Part shown: in pieces, positions 17,788 through 25,481 of the stretch
Layout: each line of letters starts with the position of its first letter
Numbering within the stretch: the first letter of the stretch is position 1
Assembly (NCBI RefSeq): GCF_009831215.1
Contig: NZ_WUTW01000011.1
Coordinates: forward strand, 62,001-126,000
Direction of reading: 5' to 3'
Source: Actinomadura rayongensis
Lineage (GTDB): Bacteria; Actinomycetota; Actinomycetes; Streptosporangiales; Streptosporangiaceae
Length of the DNA: 64,000 nucleotides
Translations under genes and position numbers: made by a program
The notes under the pieces: model-generated
Told to the model about the DNA's origin: nothing
Databases searched by the model: none
The model's input: only the letters and a program-made list of their open reading frames with translations

Positions 17788-19695
17788 TCACTCCACCCGG
17801 ACGGCGAACAGCGTCGTGTCGTCGGCCGACCGGTCCGGGCGCATGCCCGTCAGCGCGCGGTCCATCACCTGCGCCAGGTCGGCCGGGCTCTCGCGGAGCA
17901 GGTCGGTGAGCCGGTTGATGCCGTCGGTGAGATCGGCGTCGCGGCGCTCCACCAGCCCGTCGGTGTAGAGGAACACGATGTCGTCGGGGTACAGGCGGAT
18001 CTCGTGCGTCGTGTACTCCACGCCCGCGACCGCGCCGAGCATCGGGTCGGGCTCGCCCTGGAGCTGCACGGCCGTCCCGCCGCGCAGCAGGATCGGCGGC
18101 AGATGGCCCGCCGACGCCCAACCGAGCGTGTTCCCGTCCGGGTCGTACCGTCCGACCAGCGCGGTGCCCGTCGTCGGCTCGGTGTCGTTGACCAGCTCGT
18201 TCAGCCAGCCGACGAGCCGTCCGGGCGGCTCGCCCGTCGAGGCCAGCCCGAGGAGGCCGTTGCGGCTGCGCGCCATCGCCTCGGCCGCCGGAAGCCCGTG
18301 GCCCGCGACGTCGCCGATCGCGAACAGGCCCGTCCCGTCCGGCAGCTCGCGGGTCGCGAACCAGTCCCCGCCGATCCGCGCGGCGGTCTCGGCCGCCAGG
18401 CTGCGCACCGCGACGCGCAGCCCCGGAAGCTGCCGGACGTCGTTGTCGTCGGGCAGGATCGCGCGCCGCAGCGTCACCGCGAGCCGCTGCTGCTCGGCCG
18501 TCCGCGCCTGCTGGCGCTGCATCTGGCGGCGCGTCTGGGTCAGCGCGCGCTCGATGCGGCGCCGCCGGGTGATGTCCTGCGACACGATGTTGACCGAGAC
18601 GGGCAGGCCGCCGCTGTCCAGCACCGGTTCGGCGAACACCCACAGCGACCGGTAGCGTCCGCCCGACAGCGCGACGCGGTGCTCCACCTCGACCGGCTCC
18701 AGCCGCGTGAACAGCGTCTGGAGGGCGTCCTCGACGAGCGGGATGTCGGCGGGCGCCACGACCTTCGCCAGATCGCCCGGCGACGGCGGCGCCTCCGACA
18801 CCGACACCCCGTAGTTCGCCGCCATCTGGGTGGACCACTCCACCTCGCCGCTGATCAGGTCCCACTCGCCGAACCCGAGCCGGCCGAGGCGCTCGACGCG
18901 GTTCAGCCGGCGGCGCGCCCGGTCCTCCTCGAAGTGGTAGCGCCAGGTCTGGCAGATGCCCGTCGGGACGCGCACGACCCGCACCGTCATTCGCGACGAC
19001 TTGGAGACGCCCTCCTGCGCCGTCGAGTACACCAGCGGACCGCCGTGGTACGGCTCGCCCTTCTCCAGGACGTTCACGAACGCGTCGAACAGGCCGGACA
19101 GCGCGGTGCCCGGGTCCATCCGCAGCAGCCGGCGTCCGCGCAGCTCGTCGGCGCCCCGGCCGAACAGGTCGCGGGCCGTGTCGTTCAGATCGGCGTAGAG
19201 GAAGTCGTAGACGCGTCCGTCGTCGCGGCGGACGGGCACCAGGTGCGCGGCGCTGTCGAGGGTGGCGTCCAGGACGGCCCTGGCGTGCACGTCCTCGGGG
19301 AGCGCGGCGATCGTCTCGGCGTCGCCGGAGGTGTTGGCGGCCGTGACCGACCGCAGCACCTCCTCGCGGTCCTTCTCGCCGGGCGGACGCGCGTTGAGCG
19401 ACTCCTCGACCTCCGGCGCCGGGGTCGGCGGCACGTCCGGCGTGGACTCCTCGCCGCCCGGAGCGCGCGCCACCAGCGCCGCCGCCTCGGCCAGCTCCAG
19501 GTCCATGTCGCGGGCCAGCCAGATCAGGTGCTGGAGCGCCTCGCCCGGCGGGACGCCGAGCCGGCTGGCGAGCGCGCCGCGCGCCTCCGCGATGAGCGCC
19601 CGGTCCCGGACGGCGCCGCGCAGGTCGGAGAGATCCGCGGAGCGGGCGTCGGCGGAGCCCTCGTCCGCAGGAGGCGTGCCGTCGTCAGCGCTCAC
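17788..19695 (-). CDS. ANTAR-PAS-PAS-PP2C (SpoIIE/RsbU-type) serine phosphatase
   Basis: A 635-residue signalling protein. Residues about 25-80 (RDRALIAEARGALASRLG...) look like an ANTAR RNA-binding domain. Two PAS-like regions follow (about 140-260 and 275-385). The C-terminal domain (about 400-635) has PP2C/SpoIIE metal-site motifs: GGDWFATREL, GDVAGHG, and FLYTDGLVERRD with SADDTTLFAVR. Such proteins dephosphorylate anti-sigma antagonists in stress or development circuits. No kinase or antagonist gene is adjacent. An ANTAR domain at the N-terminus of a PP2C protein is seen in several actinomycetes. Confidence 0.9.
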   Translation of the reverse strand: MSADDGTPPADEGSADARSADLSDLRGAVRDRALIAEARGALASRLGVPPGEALQHLIWLARDMDLELAEAAALVARAPGGEESTPDVPPTPAPEVEESLNARPPGEKDREEVLRSVTAANTSGDAETIAALPEDVHARAVLDATLDSAAHLVPVRRDDGRVYDFLYADLNDTARDLFGRGADELRGRRLLRMDPGTALSGLFDAFVNVLEKGEPYHGGPLVYSTAQEGVSKSSRMTVRVVRVPTGICQTWRYHFEEDRARRRLNRVERLGRLGFGEWDLISGEVEWSTQMAANYGVSVSEAPPSPGDLAKVVAPADIPLVEDALQTLFTRLEPVEVEHRVALSGGRYRSLWVFAEPVLDSGGLPVSVNIVSQDITRRRRIERALTQTRRQMQRQQARTAEQQRLAVTLRRAILPDDNDVRQLPGLRVAVRSLAAETAARIGGDWFATRELPDGTGLFAIGDVAGHGLPAAEAMARSRNGLLGLASTGEPPGRLVGWLNELVNDTEPTTGTALVGRYDPDGNTLGWASAGHLPPILLRGGTAVQLQGEPDPMLGAVAGVEYTTHEIRLYPDDIVFLYTDGLVERRDADLTDGINRLTDLLRESPADLAQVMDRALTGMRPDRSADDTTLFAVRVE

Positions 19696-19882
19696 GCGTG
19701 CTCCCCCGTCCCCCTTCTCGTGTGACCTCTCGTCCTAGAAAAGGTACATAGGTCGAGGAAGGGCGGCCTCTGGCAATTTCGTCCTCATGCCAGGTTTTTG
19801 CACTGCGTTTTCTTGCGTCGCCCCGCCGCCGCAGGACGTCTTCCGCTTCATGATCCTTACCCGTCCGCGCGCGTCCCGCACC

Positions 19883-20782
19883 TCATCCGGCGGCCTTTTC
19901 GATCTTCCTCGTGAAGGCCGTCAGCCGCGCCGCCGACTCCCCGAACCCCGCCCCCGCAGGCTGCAGCGTGAGGATCACGACGATGCGCCGCTCATGCTCG
20001 ACCAGCCCGGTCGTATGCAGAACAGGCCGCCCCAACCCGAGATCCACCCTCCGGAACAAGCCCTCAGCGGCCGGCCGACAAGGCGCGACCGGACGCTCCC
20101 CGAACCCGGACCACCCCTGCTTCACCGCCCACGGCCGCTTCGTCGCGGACGGTATCCCGAACGACTGGTCGAACCCGTCCGTCCCGCACCGCGTGGACCG
20201 CCGCAGATGCCCCAGCACCAACTCCCGATCCCGCGCCGGAGCCCGCTCCAGCAGAAACCGGTAGACGGCAACGACATCCGCCGCACTCAACGCCGTATAC
20301 CCCCAGAACCCAGGCAAAGCAGCAGGCGGCGGAGCCGTATCCCGCAGCCCGATCCGCGCGGCCTGACGCCGAACGATCGCTCCCTGCCCACCCCGCTTCC
20401 ACAAGGCGGTCGCAGCTTTGTCGTCACTAGACCGCAACATGACCCGCAACAACCGCTGATCCCCCACAGGCACCCGCCCCCGCCCCCGCAGGTAGTCGAG
20501 CGCGATGAGCAACTTCACGACGGACGCCGACCGGAACGTCAGACGAGGATTCCGCTGCAGCACGACAGCCCGCGTCGCCCGATCAAAAACGACATACCCC
20601 ACCTTGACCCCACGAGGCCCCTCAGGCGCAACCCGCCGCACCACCGACGGCGAAGCCACAACCCGCGTAGACGCCGAGGTCACAGCAGGCGAAGCACCAG
20701 ACCCCCCACCCCCAGAACACCCAACAGCCCCAACCAACACCACCGCGGCCACAACACAACCCCGCCCGACCGAACCCCCCAC
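19883..20782 (-). CDS. Secreted lipoprotein with beta-lactamase/serine hydrolase fold
   Basis: About 299 residues from GTG 20782 (GAGGG 8 bases upstream); an upstream start is possible because the frame is open to 20860. The N-terminus has a hydrophobic segment ending in a lipobox (VGAVGC), so it is probably a lipid-anchored exported protein. Class A beta-lactamase-like motifs follow: S-V-V-K (SxxK), S-S-D-D in the SDN position and V-K-Q-G-W-S-G in the KTG position. The degenerate SDN and KTG elements suggest it may not be a true beta-lactamase. Its 5' end almost touches the divergent tRNA gene. Confidence 0.8.
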   Translation of the reverse strand: MGGSVGRGCVVAAVVLVGAVGCSGGGGSGASPAVTSASTRVVASPSVVRRVAPEGPRGVKVGYVVFDRATRAVVLQRNPRLTFRSASVVKLLIALDYLRGRGRVPVGDQRLLRVMLRSSDDKAATALWKRGGQGAIVRRQAARIGLRDTAPPPAALPGFWGYTALSAADVVAVYRFLLERAPARDRELVLGHLRRSTRCGTDGFDQSFGIPSATKRPWAVKQGWSGFGERPVAPCRPAAEGLFRRVDLGLGRPVLHTTGLVEHERRIVVILTLQPAGAGFGESAARLTAFTRKIEKAAG

Positions 20783-20860
20783 CCCGACCACCCTCGCCAA
20801 ACGAAGTACGCAGTGCGCTGCCGACTGCGCTAGAGTAATCACGCCTGCTGCGGCGGGCAC

Positions 20861-20934
20861 CGGGACGTAGCGCAGTTTGGCAGCGCACTTGACTGGGGGT
20901 CAAGGGGTCGTGGGTTCAAATCCCGCCGTCCCGA
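20861..20934 (+). tRNA. tRNA-Pro (anticodon GGG)
   Basis: The 74-base gene folds as a cloverleaf. The acceptor stem CGGGACG pairs with CGTCCCG, and the anticodon stem CTTGA/TCAAG carries loop CTGGGGG with anticodon GGG. The T arm has GGTTCAAATCC, and A is the discriminator base. CCA is not encoded. The 3' part, from the anticodon loop onward, is the left attachment site of the integrated element and is regenerated intact by it. Confidence 0.93.
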
Positions 20935-20937
20935 CAG
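20892..20937. repeat. attL: 46-bp direct repeat overlapping the tRNA 3' part
   Basis: The sequence from the ACTGGGGGTCAAGG of the anticodon arm to CCCGACAG is identical to 31434-31479. Bases outside the block differ on both sides, which defines the crossover segment. Confidence 0.95.
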
Positions 20938-20952
20938 AGTAACCGCAGGTCA

Positions 20953-20987
20953 AAAGGGTCTTGAGGCTGAGCCTCGGGACCCTTTTT
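20953..20987 (+). terminator. Hairpin terminator behind the tRNA, supplied by the element
   Basis: AAAGGGTC pairs with GACCCTTT, with an inner stem GAGGC/GCCTC, followed by a T run. It lies inside the element and terminates the tRNA transcript after integration. Confidence 0.8.
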
Positions 20988-21005
20988 CGACGTTCAAAGC
21001 TTCTC

Positions 21006-21025
21006 GGGAGCCAAACGGGGAGCCA
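21006..21025. repeat. Left pair of candidate integrase arm sites
   Basis: GGGAGCCA (21006-21013) and GGGGAGCCA (21017-21025) are direct repeats 11 bases apart, just inside the left end. The same pair, in the same orientation, occurs near the right end at 31307-31327, as expected for arm-type binding sites of a tyrosine integrase. Confidence 0.55.
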
Positions 21026-21037
21026 CTCACATCAGAC

Positions 21038-22216
21038 CTACGCGGACTTGCTCGCGCCGAACACGACGTTCATCGCCTCGGCGCCCTTGGTGATGACCGG
21101 CTTGAGCTGGTGCCGGTAGACCTCTTCTGTGACCGCCGTGGACGAGTGGCCGCAGAGGTCGGCGATGTTCTCGATCGGAACACCGCTGTCGCTCATGATC
21201 GAGACGAACGAGTGCCGCAGTTCGCGAGGCGTCCACGCCTCCCCGATGCCCGCCTTCTTGGTGATGAGCCGGAACGCACGCCGCACGTTAGCCGCGTCGA
21301 GCGGCGTACCGGTCGGCGAGCAGAAGACGAGGCCGTTGGCCTGCCAGGCGTCGCCCGCCCTGAGCCGATGGGCGGCCTGACGCGTGTGGTGTTTCCTCAG
21401 TGCCTCCGCCGCTTGCTGCGGGATCTCCAGCGTCCGGCGCGACCTCTCCGTCTTCGTGTCACCGTGCTTCCGCACGGACCGCCAGACGTAGAGGGCGAAC
21501 CGCTTGTGCTCGAAGCCCGCTTCGGTGACCGGACACCACGCCTTCCGCTCGTCCACCCACGCGACGACGTGATCCCAACGGAGCGCGCGGGCCTCCTCCG
21601 TCCGGATGCCAGTCATGAGGCTGACGACGACGTAGCCGTGCAGCCGAGACGACTCGGCGTGCTTGAGCACTACGGTCGCCTGTTCGAGTGTGAGCGCCTT
21701 GCTCGGACGCCCCTCGCGCCCCTTCGGCGTCGTGACCAGTTCGGCGACGTTCCGGAGCACATAGCTCCGCGCCTGCGCTTGCCGAATCGTCCGCTTGAGG
21801 ATGCCGTGGACGAGTCGGAGTGTCCGCGTCGAAAGCGTTTCGGTGAGCCCGTCGAGCCAGGTGTCAACGTCGTCCGCTTCCAAGTCGCCGAGGAGCGGCT
21901 TGCCGATCAACGGAATGATGTGCTTCTCGGCAAGCGCCCGGTAGTTGGAGACCGTGTCGGGGTCGAGTCCTTTGATCCCCTTGTCGAGCCAGTCCTCGAC
22001 AGCCCTGCCGACCGTGTAGTTCGCGGGGACCTTGATGCCGGACTCCAGCGCTTCCACGGCCTTCTTGAGCTTGTCCTTGACCTCGGCCTTGGTGCGGCCC
22101 TTCCGCTTGATCCGCTTGCGCTTGCCATCGGGGGTGAACCCGAGGGAGACGGCCCCGGTGAACCGGTCTCCCTCGGGATAGATCGTCCCCTCGTACTTGC
22201 CGATGATGATCTTCAA
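21038..22216 (-). CDS. int: Tyrosine site-specific integrase
   Basis: A 392-residue phage-type integrase. The N-terminal part contains an arm-binding-like segment and a SAM-like core-binding domain (about 65-150). The catalytic domain shows Arg in MTGIRTEEARAL, the RELRHSF box (Arg, His), GHSS and the nucleophile Tyr in TEEVYRHQL. It would integrate the element into the tRNA-Pro gene by recombination at the 46-bp site. It lies next to attL, as in pSAM2-like elements. Its promoter appears to lie at the end of the excisionase gene. Confidence 0.95.
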   Translation of the reverse strand: MKIIIGKYEGTIYPEGDRFTGAVSLGFTPDGKRKRIKRKGRTKAEVKDKLKKAVEALESGIKVPANYTVGRAVEDWLDKGIKGLDPDTVSNYRALAEKHIIPLIGKPLLGDLEADDVDTWLDGLTETLSTRTLRLVHGILKRTIRQAQARSYVLRNVAELVTTPKGREGRPSKALTLEQATVVLKHAESSRLHGYVVVSLMTGIRTEEARALRWDHVVAWVDERKAWCPVTEAGFEHKRFALYVWRSVRKHGDTKTERSRRTLEIPQQAAEALRKHHTRQAAHRLRAGDAWQANGLVFCSPTGTPLDAANVRRAFRLITKKAGIGEAWTPRELRHSFVSIMSDSGVPIENIADLCGHSSTAVTEEVYRHQLKPVITKGAEAMNVVFGASKSA

Positions 22217-22292
22217 CTGTGGGGGAATCCTTCCTCGTTCCGAGTGGGTAGGTGGTCGCCGTTGTTCCTGCTAGCGACGGCGACCACTCACC

Positions 22293-22324
22293 ACACTAGC
22301 CCAAGACGTCCCAAGACGTCCCTT
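22293..22324 (-). promoter_or_regulatory. Predicted int promoter with tandem GGGACGTCTT boxes
   Basis: On the minus strand two GGGACGTCTT boxes stand 10 bp apart, then 4 bases, then the -10-like TAGTGT (22293-22298). The boxes overlap the last codons of the excisionase gene. The same arrangement recurs before the HTH gene at 29438. Confidence 0.6.
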
Positions 22325-22496
22325 GCTCGTCGGGGACTTCGAGCGAGGCGACGAAGTCGGCGAGGTGCTGATCAGTGATCCGGCGAAGGCGGTCGATCTT
22401 GATGCTCTGGAGTCGGCCCGTCCGGATGAGGGCATAGACCTTGTCCCGCCCGATCTGCAGGATCTCGGCGACCTGCTCGACGGTGTATGCCTGCAT
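22296..22496 (-). CDS. Excisionase / helix-turn-helix DNA-binding protein
   Basis: A 66-residue protein from ATG 22496 with a clear Shine-Dalgarno (GGAGG, 5 bases). Residues 5-50 (TVEQVAEILQIGRDKVYALIRTGRL) form the winged helix-turn-helix of the excisionase/AlpA/MerR-like group. It lies between the translocase and integrase genes, as the excisionase does in pSAM2-like elements. Its final codons contain the tandem GGGACGTCTT boxes of the int promoter. Confidence 0.85.
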   Translation of the reverse strand: MQAYTVEQVAEILQIGRDKVYALIRTGRLQSIKIDRLRRITDQHLADFVASLEVPDEQGTSWDVLG

Positions 22497-22583
22497 GACC
22501 ACCTCCGTTCTCCCGAGCGCTCTCGGGTCGTGTAGGTCGTAGCGATGATCTCCGTTCGTCACGTTGGGTGATTGTCTTCGTCT

Positions 22584-22644
22584 TTGTCTACGGCTTGTCG
22601 ATGCGCCATACGTGCAGGCGCACGCGAGACGTAGACGTAGACAA
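22584..22644. repeat. Inverted repeat with inner hairpin upstream of the excisionase gene
   Basis: TTGTCTACG (22584-22592) and CGTAGACAA (22636-22644) flank a smaller TGCGC/GCGCA stem. The structure fills the gap between the translocase stop and the excisionase leader. It may be a terminator or a protein-binding site; there is no T run. Confidence 0.5.
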
Positions 22645-22645
22645 G

Positions 22646-24433
22646 TCACGGAGAGTCGTCGGTGACGCTGCGCCAGTGTCCGCGCGAGACCTGAGTGACG
22701 CGACCGGCGTCGGCGAGTTCACGAAGCCGTTGGTAGATCCAGGGACGGCTACGGCCGGTCGCCGTGACGAGGTGAGGGACGGTGCATCCCTCGTCGGGTG
22801 CCGTGGAGAGCAGGTCCCACAGGACGGCTTCTGAGTCGTCGGCCTGCCCTTCGTCGGGCGCGGTGTCGAGGGACGGCCCGTTGTGCGCTTCCTCGATCGC
22901 CGTGCGGGAGACGGTGTCGAGTTCGGGTCGGTGGTCGGCGTAGTGGTCGGCGGTGCGGGTGACGGTTTTGTCGGTGAGCAGGTAGGCGCGGGCACGGCGC
23001 GGAACGTCGTGGTCCGGCGCGCTGATGAGGAACTTGCCGGGAGCGTTAAGGGTGTGGGCGTGCCATCCGGCGTTCAGCATTCCTTGTCCGAGGATGAGGT
23101 CGACGTCCTTGCGTTCGCGGACGCGGAAGCTCATCCGGACGTCCATCTGCGAGCGGACGGCTCCCTTGCCCATCGCCTTTTGGGTCGGTCGCTGGGTGGC
23201 GGCGATGAGGGTTACTGCGACGGCTCGGCCGCGTCGGGCGATGGAGTCGGTGTCGGGAATGGCGTCGGGTGCGTCGTCGGTGAGTTCGGCGTACTCGTCG
23301 ATGACGATGACGAGCGCGGGCATGTCCGGGGATGGTTCCCACACGCGCCGTCCCTGCGTGGCGAGCGCCGACGCACGCGCTTCGAGAACGGCGACGGCGT
23401 CGCGCAGCAGGGTCCGGGCCTGTTCGGGCGTGGTCGCCAAGCGGTCGATGCACGATGCCCATGGCTGGAGTTCCATGCCGCGTTTGAGGTCGACGGCCCA
23501 GACGACGACGTCGGGGCAGGCGACGAGGTTGCCCATCAGGACGTTGATTCCGCCGCTCTTGCCTGAGCCGGCGACGCCTCCGATGAGGGCGTGACGACGC
23601 AGGAACGACACGCGTGCGGCGGTTGCGTCCTCGAACGGCCCCAAGTCGATCGGTTCGGCGATCGAGGAGACGGACGGTCCGGGCCAAGCGATGGCGTCGG
23701 CGTGCGGATCGGTGTCGAGTACGCGCAACTCGAAGCGGTTGGCCTTACCGTCCCGCGTAGGCATAACCCGTACAGCTCCCCGGAAAGTGCCGAGAGCCGA
23801 CTCGATGGCAGGGACCTTGCCGGTGACGTCGGCGAGCGTCTGCCCACGGGCGAGCGCGAACCGCGCCCGCCATCCCCACACGTCCGCCATCGCCGATTGG
23901 ACAGCCGAGCCAGGTAGCCCGATGGTGCGAGCGATGTCGGGCCACGCGGCCAACTGTCGGTCCACGCGGACGCGTGCGCGCCGTCGCCGATGCGCCCACC
24001 ACGGCAGCGCCAGCACGAACGCACCGCAGACCAGCAGTTGCGGCAACGGCGTCCACAGCGGTCCGAGCGCGACGGCCGAAGCCAACCACGCACCGGCGGC
24101 GAATGCCACAAGCGCGGCGTAGAGGCGTTCGCCACGACGGGTGAGCCCGACCCGCTCACCGATACCTGCGGACGCCGACGCGAGCGCGGTGCCGAACCCG
24201 AGCAGGTACGGCCACCATCCGGGATGTTCGAAGTGAAGGACGGCCGCGCCGACGACGAGCGCAGACGTCGCGTACAGGGGCGCGAGTTCGGACCGGTACC
24301 GCCAGAGCGCACGGCCGACAAGGACGATGGCGAGGTCGGGAAGACGTTCGTCGCCGTTGATGAGGACGACGGGCTGAAGACCGTTGCGGCGCATCGTGCG
24401 CGCATGCCGCCGCATCTGCCGGGCGCGGCTCAT
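22646..24433 (-). CDS. FtsK/SpoIIIE-type DNA translocase (TraB/TraSA-like transfer protein)
   Basis: A 595-residue protein. Hydrophobic segments lie at about 53-65, 70-90, 105-125 and 130-147. The motor domain has Walker A GVAGSGKSG near 290 and Walker B VIVIDEYAEL near 380, then the TQRPTQKAMG stretch typical of FtsK/TraB motors. The C-terminal 60 residues look like a winged helix for DNA recognition, as in TraB. In actinomycete elements one such protein moves double-stranded DNA between mycelia. Its ATG overlaps the stop of the gene upstream (ATGA). Confidence 0.9.
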   Translation of the reverse strand: MSRARQMRRHARTMRRNGLQPVVLINGDERLPDLAIVLVGRALWRYRSELAPLYATSALVVGAAVLHFEHPGWWPYLLGFGTALASASAGIGERVGLTRRGERLYAALVAFAAGAWLASAVALGPLWTPLPQLLVCGAFVLALPWWAHRRRRARVRVDRQLAAWPDIARTIGLPGSAVQSAMADVWGWRARFALARGQTLADVTGKVPAIESALGTFRGAVRVMPTRDGKANRFELRVLDTDPHADAIAWPGPSVSSIAEPIDLGPFEDATAARVSFLRRHALIGGVAGSGKSGGINVLMGNLVACPDVVVWAVDLKRGMELQPWASCIDRLATTPEQARTLLRDAVAVLEARASALATQGRRVWEPSPDMPALVIVIDEYAELTDDAPDAIPDTDSIARRGRAVAVTLIAATQRPTQKAMGKGAVRSQMDVRMSFRVRERKDVDLILGQGMLNAGWHAHTLNAPGKFLISAPDHDVPRRARAYLLTDKTVTRTADHYADHRPELDTVSRTAIEEAHNGPSLDTAPDEGQADDSEAVLWDLLSTAPDEGCTVPHLVTATGRSRPWIYQRLRELADAGRVTQVSRGHWRSVTDDSP

Positions 24434-24753
24434 GCGCGCCCCCAGCCGTCAGGCGGAAGGAACCCCTGCGCGCGCAGCTCGTCACGCAGGTAGTACAGCG
24501 GGTCGGGCTCAGCGTCGTGATGAGCGTGGAGGGTGGCGCGGGCTGCAGCGGCGAGATTGGCGCTGTCTCGGCGGAGTTCGCCGGCCTCGGCGATGAGCAG
24601 TGAGGCGTTCGTGAGCGCGTGGTCGAGGCGAAGCCATACGGTCGTGAGCCGGGGCATGGCGTCGGACAGGTGGGCGAGGGTTTCGCGGGCGATGCGGTTG
24701 CGGTTGCGGGCCTCCTGGAGGTCGAGCGTGGTGCGGTGAGGACGGTTGGGCAC
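24430..24753 (-). CDS. Small helical protein upstream of the translocase gene
   Basis: About 107 residues, mostly helical, with no recognised family. GTG 24753 fits the Shine-Dalgarno AGGAGG (7-base spacing) better than the ATG at 24759, which is only one base from it. The stop overlaps the translocase ATG. The ending LYYLRDELRAQGFLPPDGWGR is a typical short tail. It is likely a transfer- or spread-associated protein by position only. Confidence 0.7.
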   Translation of the reverse strand: MPNRPHRTTLDLQEARNRNRIARETLAHLSDAMPRLTTVWLRLDHALTNASLLIAEAGELRRDSANLAAAARATLHAHHDAEPDPLYYLRDELRAQGFLPPDGWGRA

Positions 24754-24766
24754 GGGCATCCCTCCT

Positions 24767-24952
24767 TCAGCGTTGGGTGAGGGTGAGCAGCGCGGAGACG
24801 AAGCGTCGGATCTCCGGTGCCGCGCTGGTGGCGGCGAGGAAGAACCCGAACAGCAGGCAGACGGCGATGTGCCAGACGCGCAGTCCCATGTAGCGCCAGA
24901 GGAACCACACGCCGGCGCCGAGGATGGCGACGAGCGGAACCGTGACGGTCAT
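24767..24952 (-). CDS. Small membrane protein, possible spread (Spd-like) protein
   Basis: A 61-residue protein with two hydrophobic helices (about 3-20 and 28-46) and a short polar tail. Small membrane proteins next to the TraB gene are usual in actinomycete conjugative elements, where Spd proteins help plasmid spread in the mycelium. The identity is inferred from context. Confidence 0.6.
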   Translation of the reverse strand: MTVTVPLVAILGAGVWFLWRYMGLRVWHIAVCLLFGFFLAATSAAPEIRRFVSALLTLTQR

Positions 24953-24956
24953 CGCG

Positions 24957-25100
24957 TCAGTTCCACGGCCCGGACAGGTGCGGACCCCTGCGGCGCCGCC
25001 AGCGGGAGCGGGCTCGGCACTTGCGACAGCGCCGGTTGCCCGGTTCGCGACGGGCTCCGCAGGGGCAGGCGAAGGCGGTAACGGCGACGGGAAGACGCAA
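24957..25100 (-). CDS. Possible 47-residue zinc-knuckle protein (TTG start)
   Basis: In one minus-strand frame a short ORF reads ACPCGARREPGNRRCRKCRA, giving C-x-C and C-x2-C pairs with a basic tail, as in a small zinc-binding nucleic-acid protein. The start would be TTG 25100. A competing ORF in another frame (24949-25107, Pro/Arg-rich, GTG start coupled to the upstream stop) covers the same bases and cannot be excluded. The cysteine pattern favours the zinc form. Confidence 0.35.
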   Translation of the reverse strand: MRLPVAVTAFACPCGARREPGNRRCRKCRARSRWRRRRGPHLSGPWN

Positions 25101-25103
25101 CGG

Positions 25104-25316
25104 TCACCGCCCCGCCGGAACGCGGACGGTGTGCGCGTCGTCCTCGGTGCGCGTGGTCAGGACGCGGCATGACGCCGACGCGACCCGCGAACGGCGCGGG
25201 TCACGACGCAGCGCGCGGCGCTCCTCGGCGTGGATACCGACGACGAGCATGACGAAGACGCCGAGGACGGCCCCACCGAGGAAGATGGCGGCTCCGACGG
25301 CCAGAACGAGAATCAT
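25104..25316 (-). CDS. Small membrane protein, first gene of the transfer operon
   Basis: A 70-residue protein with one long N-terminal hydrophobic helix (about 1-27) and a basic cytoplasmic tail. ATG 25316 is preceded by GAGGTG at a proper distance. It heads a tightly packed minus-strand operon running to the integrase, divergent from the HTH gene at 25482. No family is recognised. Confidence 0.6.
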   Translation of the reverse strand: MILVLAVGAAIFLGGAVLGVFVMLVVGIHAEERRALRRDPRRSRVASASCRVLTTRTEDDAHTVRVPAGR

Positions 25317-25423
25317 GGTCGATCACCTCTTTCACGTGGCGCCCGGTTCGGGCGTCCGGTGTTGACGTGATCGAGAGTGCGCCTGACCAGCGGGACGAGA
25401 TCACTACCTGACTGGACGTGCTC

Positions 25424-25463
25424 GGGACGTCCTCATAGAGTTGACCGCGTCCTGAGACGTCCT
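25424..25463 (+). promoter_or_regulatory. GACGTC boxes and -10 before the first HTH-PLD gene
   Basis: GGGACGTCCT (25424-25433) is followed two bases later by TAGAGT (25436-25441), a -10-like hexamer. A second box GAGACGTCCT lies at 25454-25463. The layout matches other promoters of the element, so these are probable operators for an element-encoded repressor. Confidence 0.5.
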
Positions 25464-25481
25464 GTCGATGCGGTCGGGTGG

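Noticed and set aside
19883-20782. Functional class A beta-lactamase resistance gene
   Set aside because: SDN and KTG motifs are degenerate (S-D-D and K-Q-G), so only the fold is supported.
19787-20833. 348-residue plus-strand ORF over the serine hydrolase gene
   Set aside because: It is very Pro/Arg-rich, lacks a ribosome-binding site and is antisense to a gene with lipobox and SxxK motif.
22646-24433. Chromosomal FtsK cell-division protein
   Set aside because: Too short, four hydrophobic segments of a different pattern, and located within the element beside the integrase; TraB-type is more likely.
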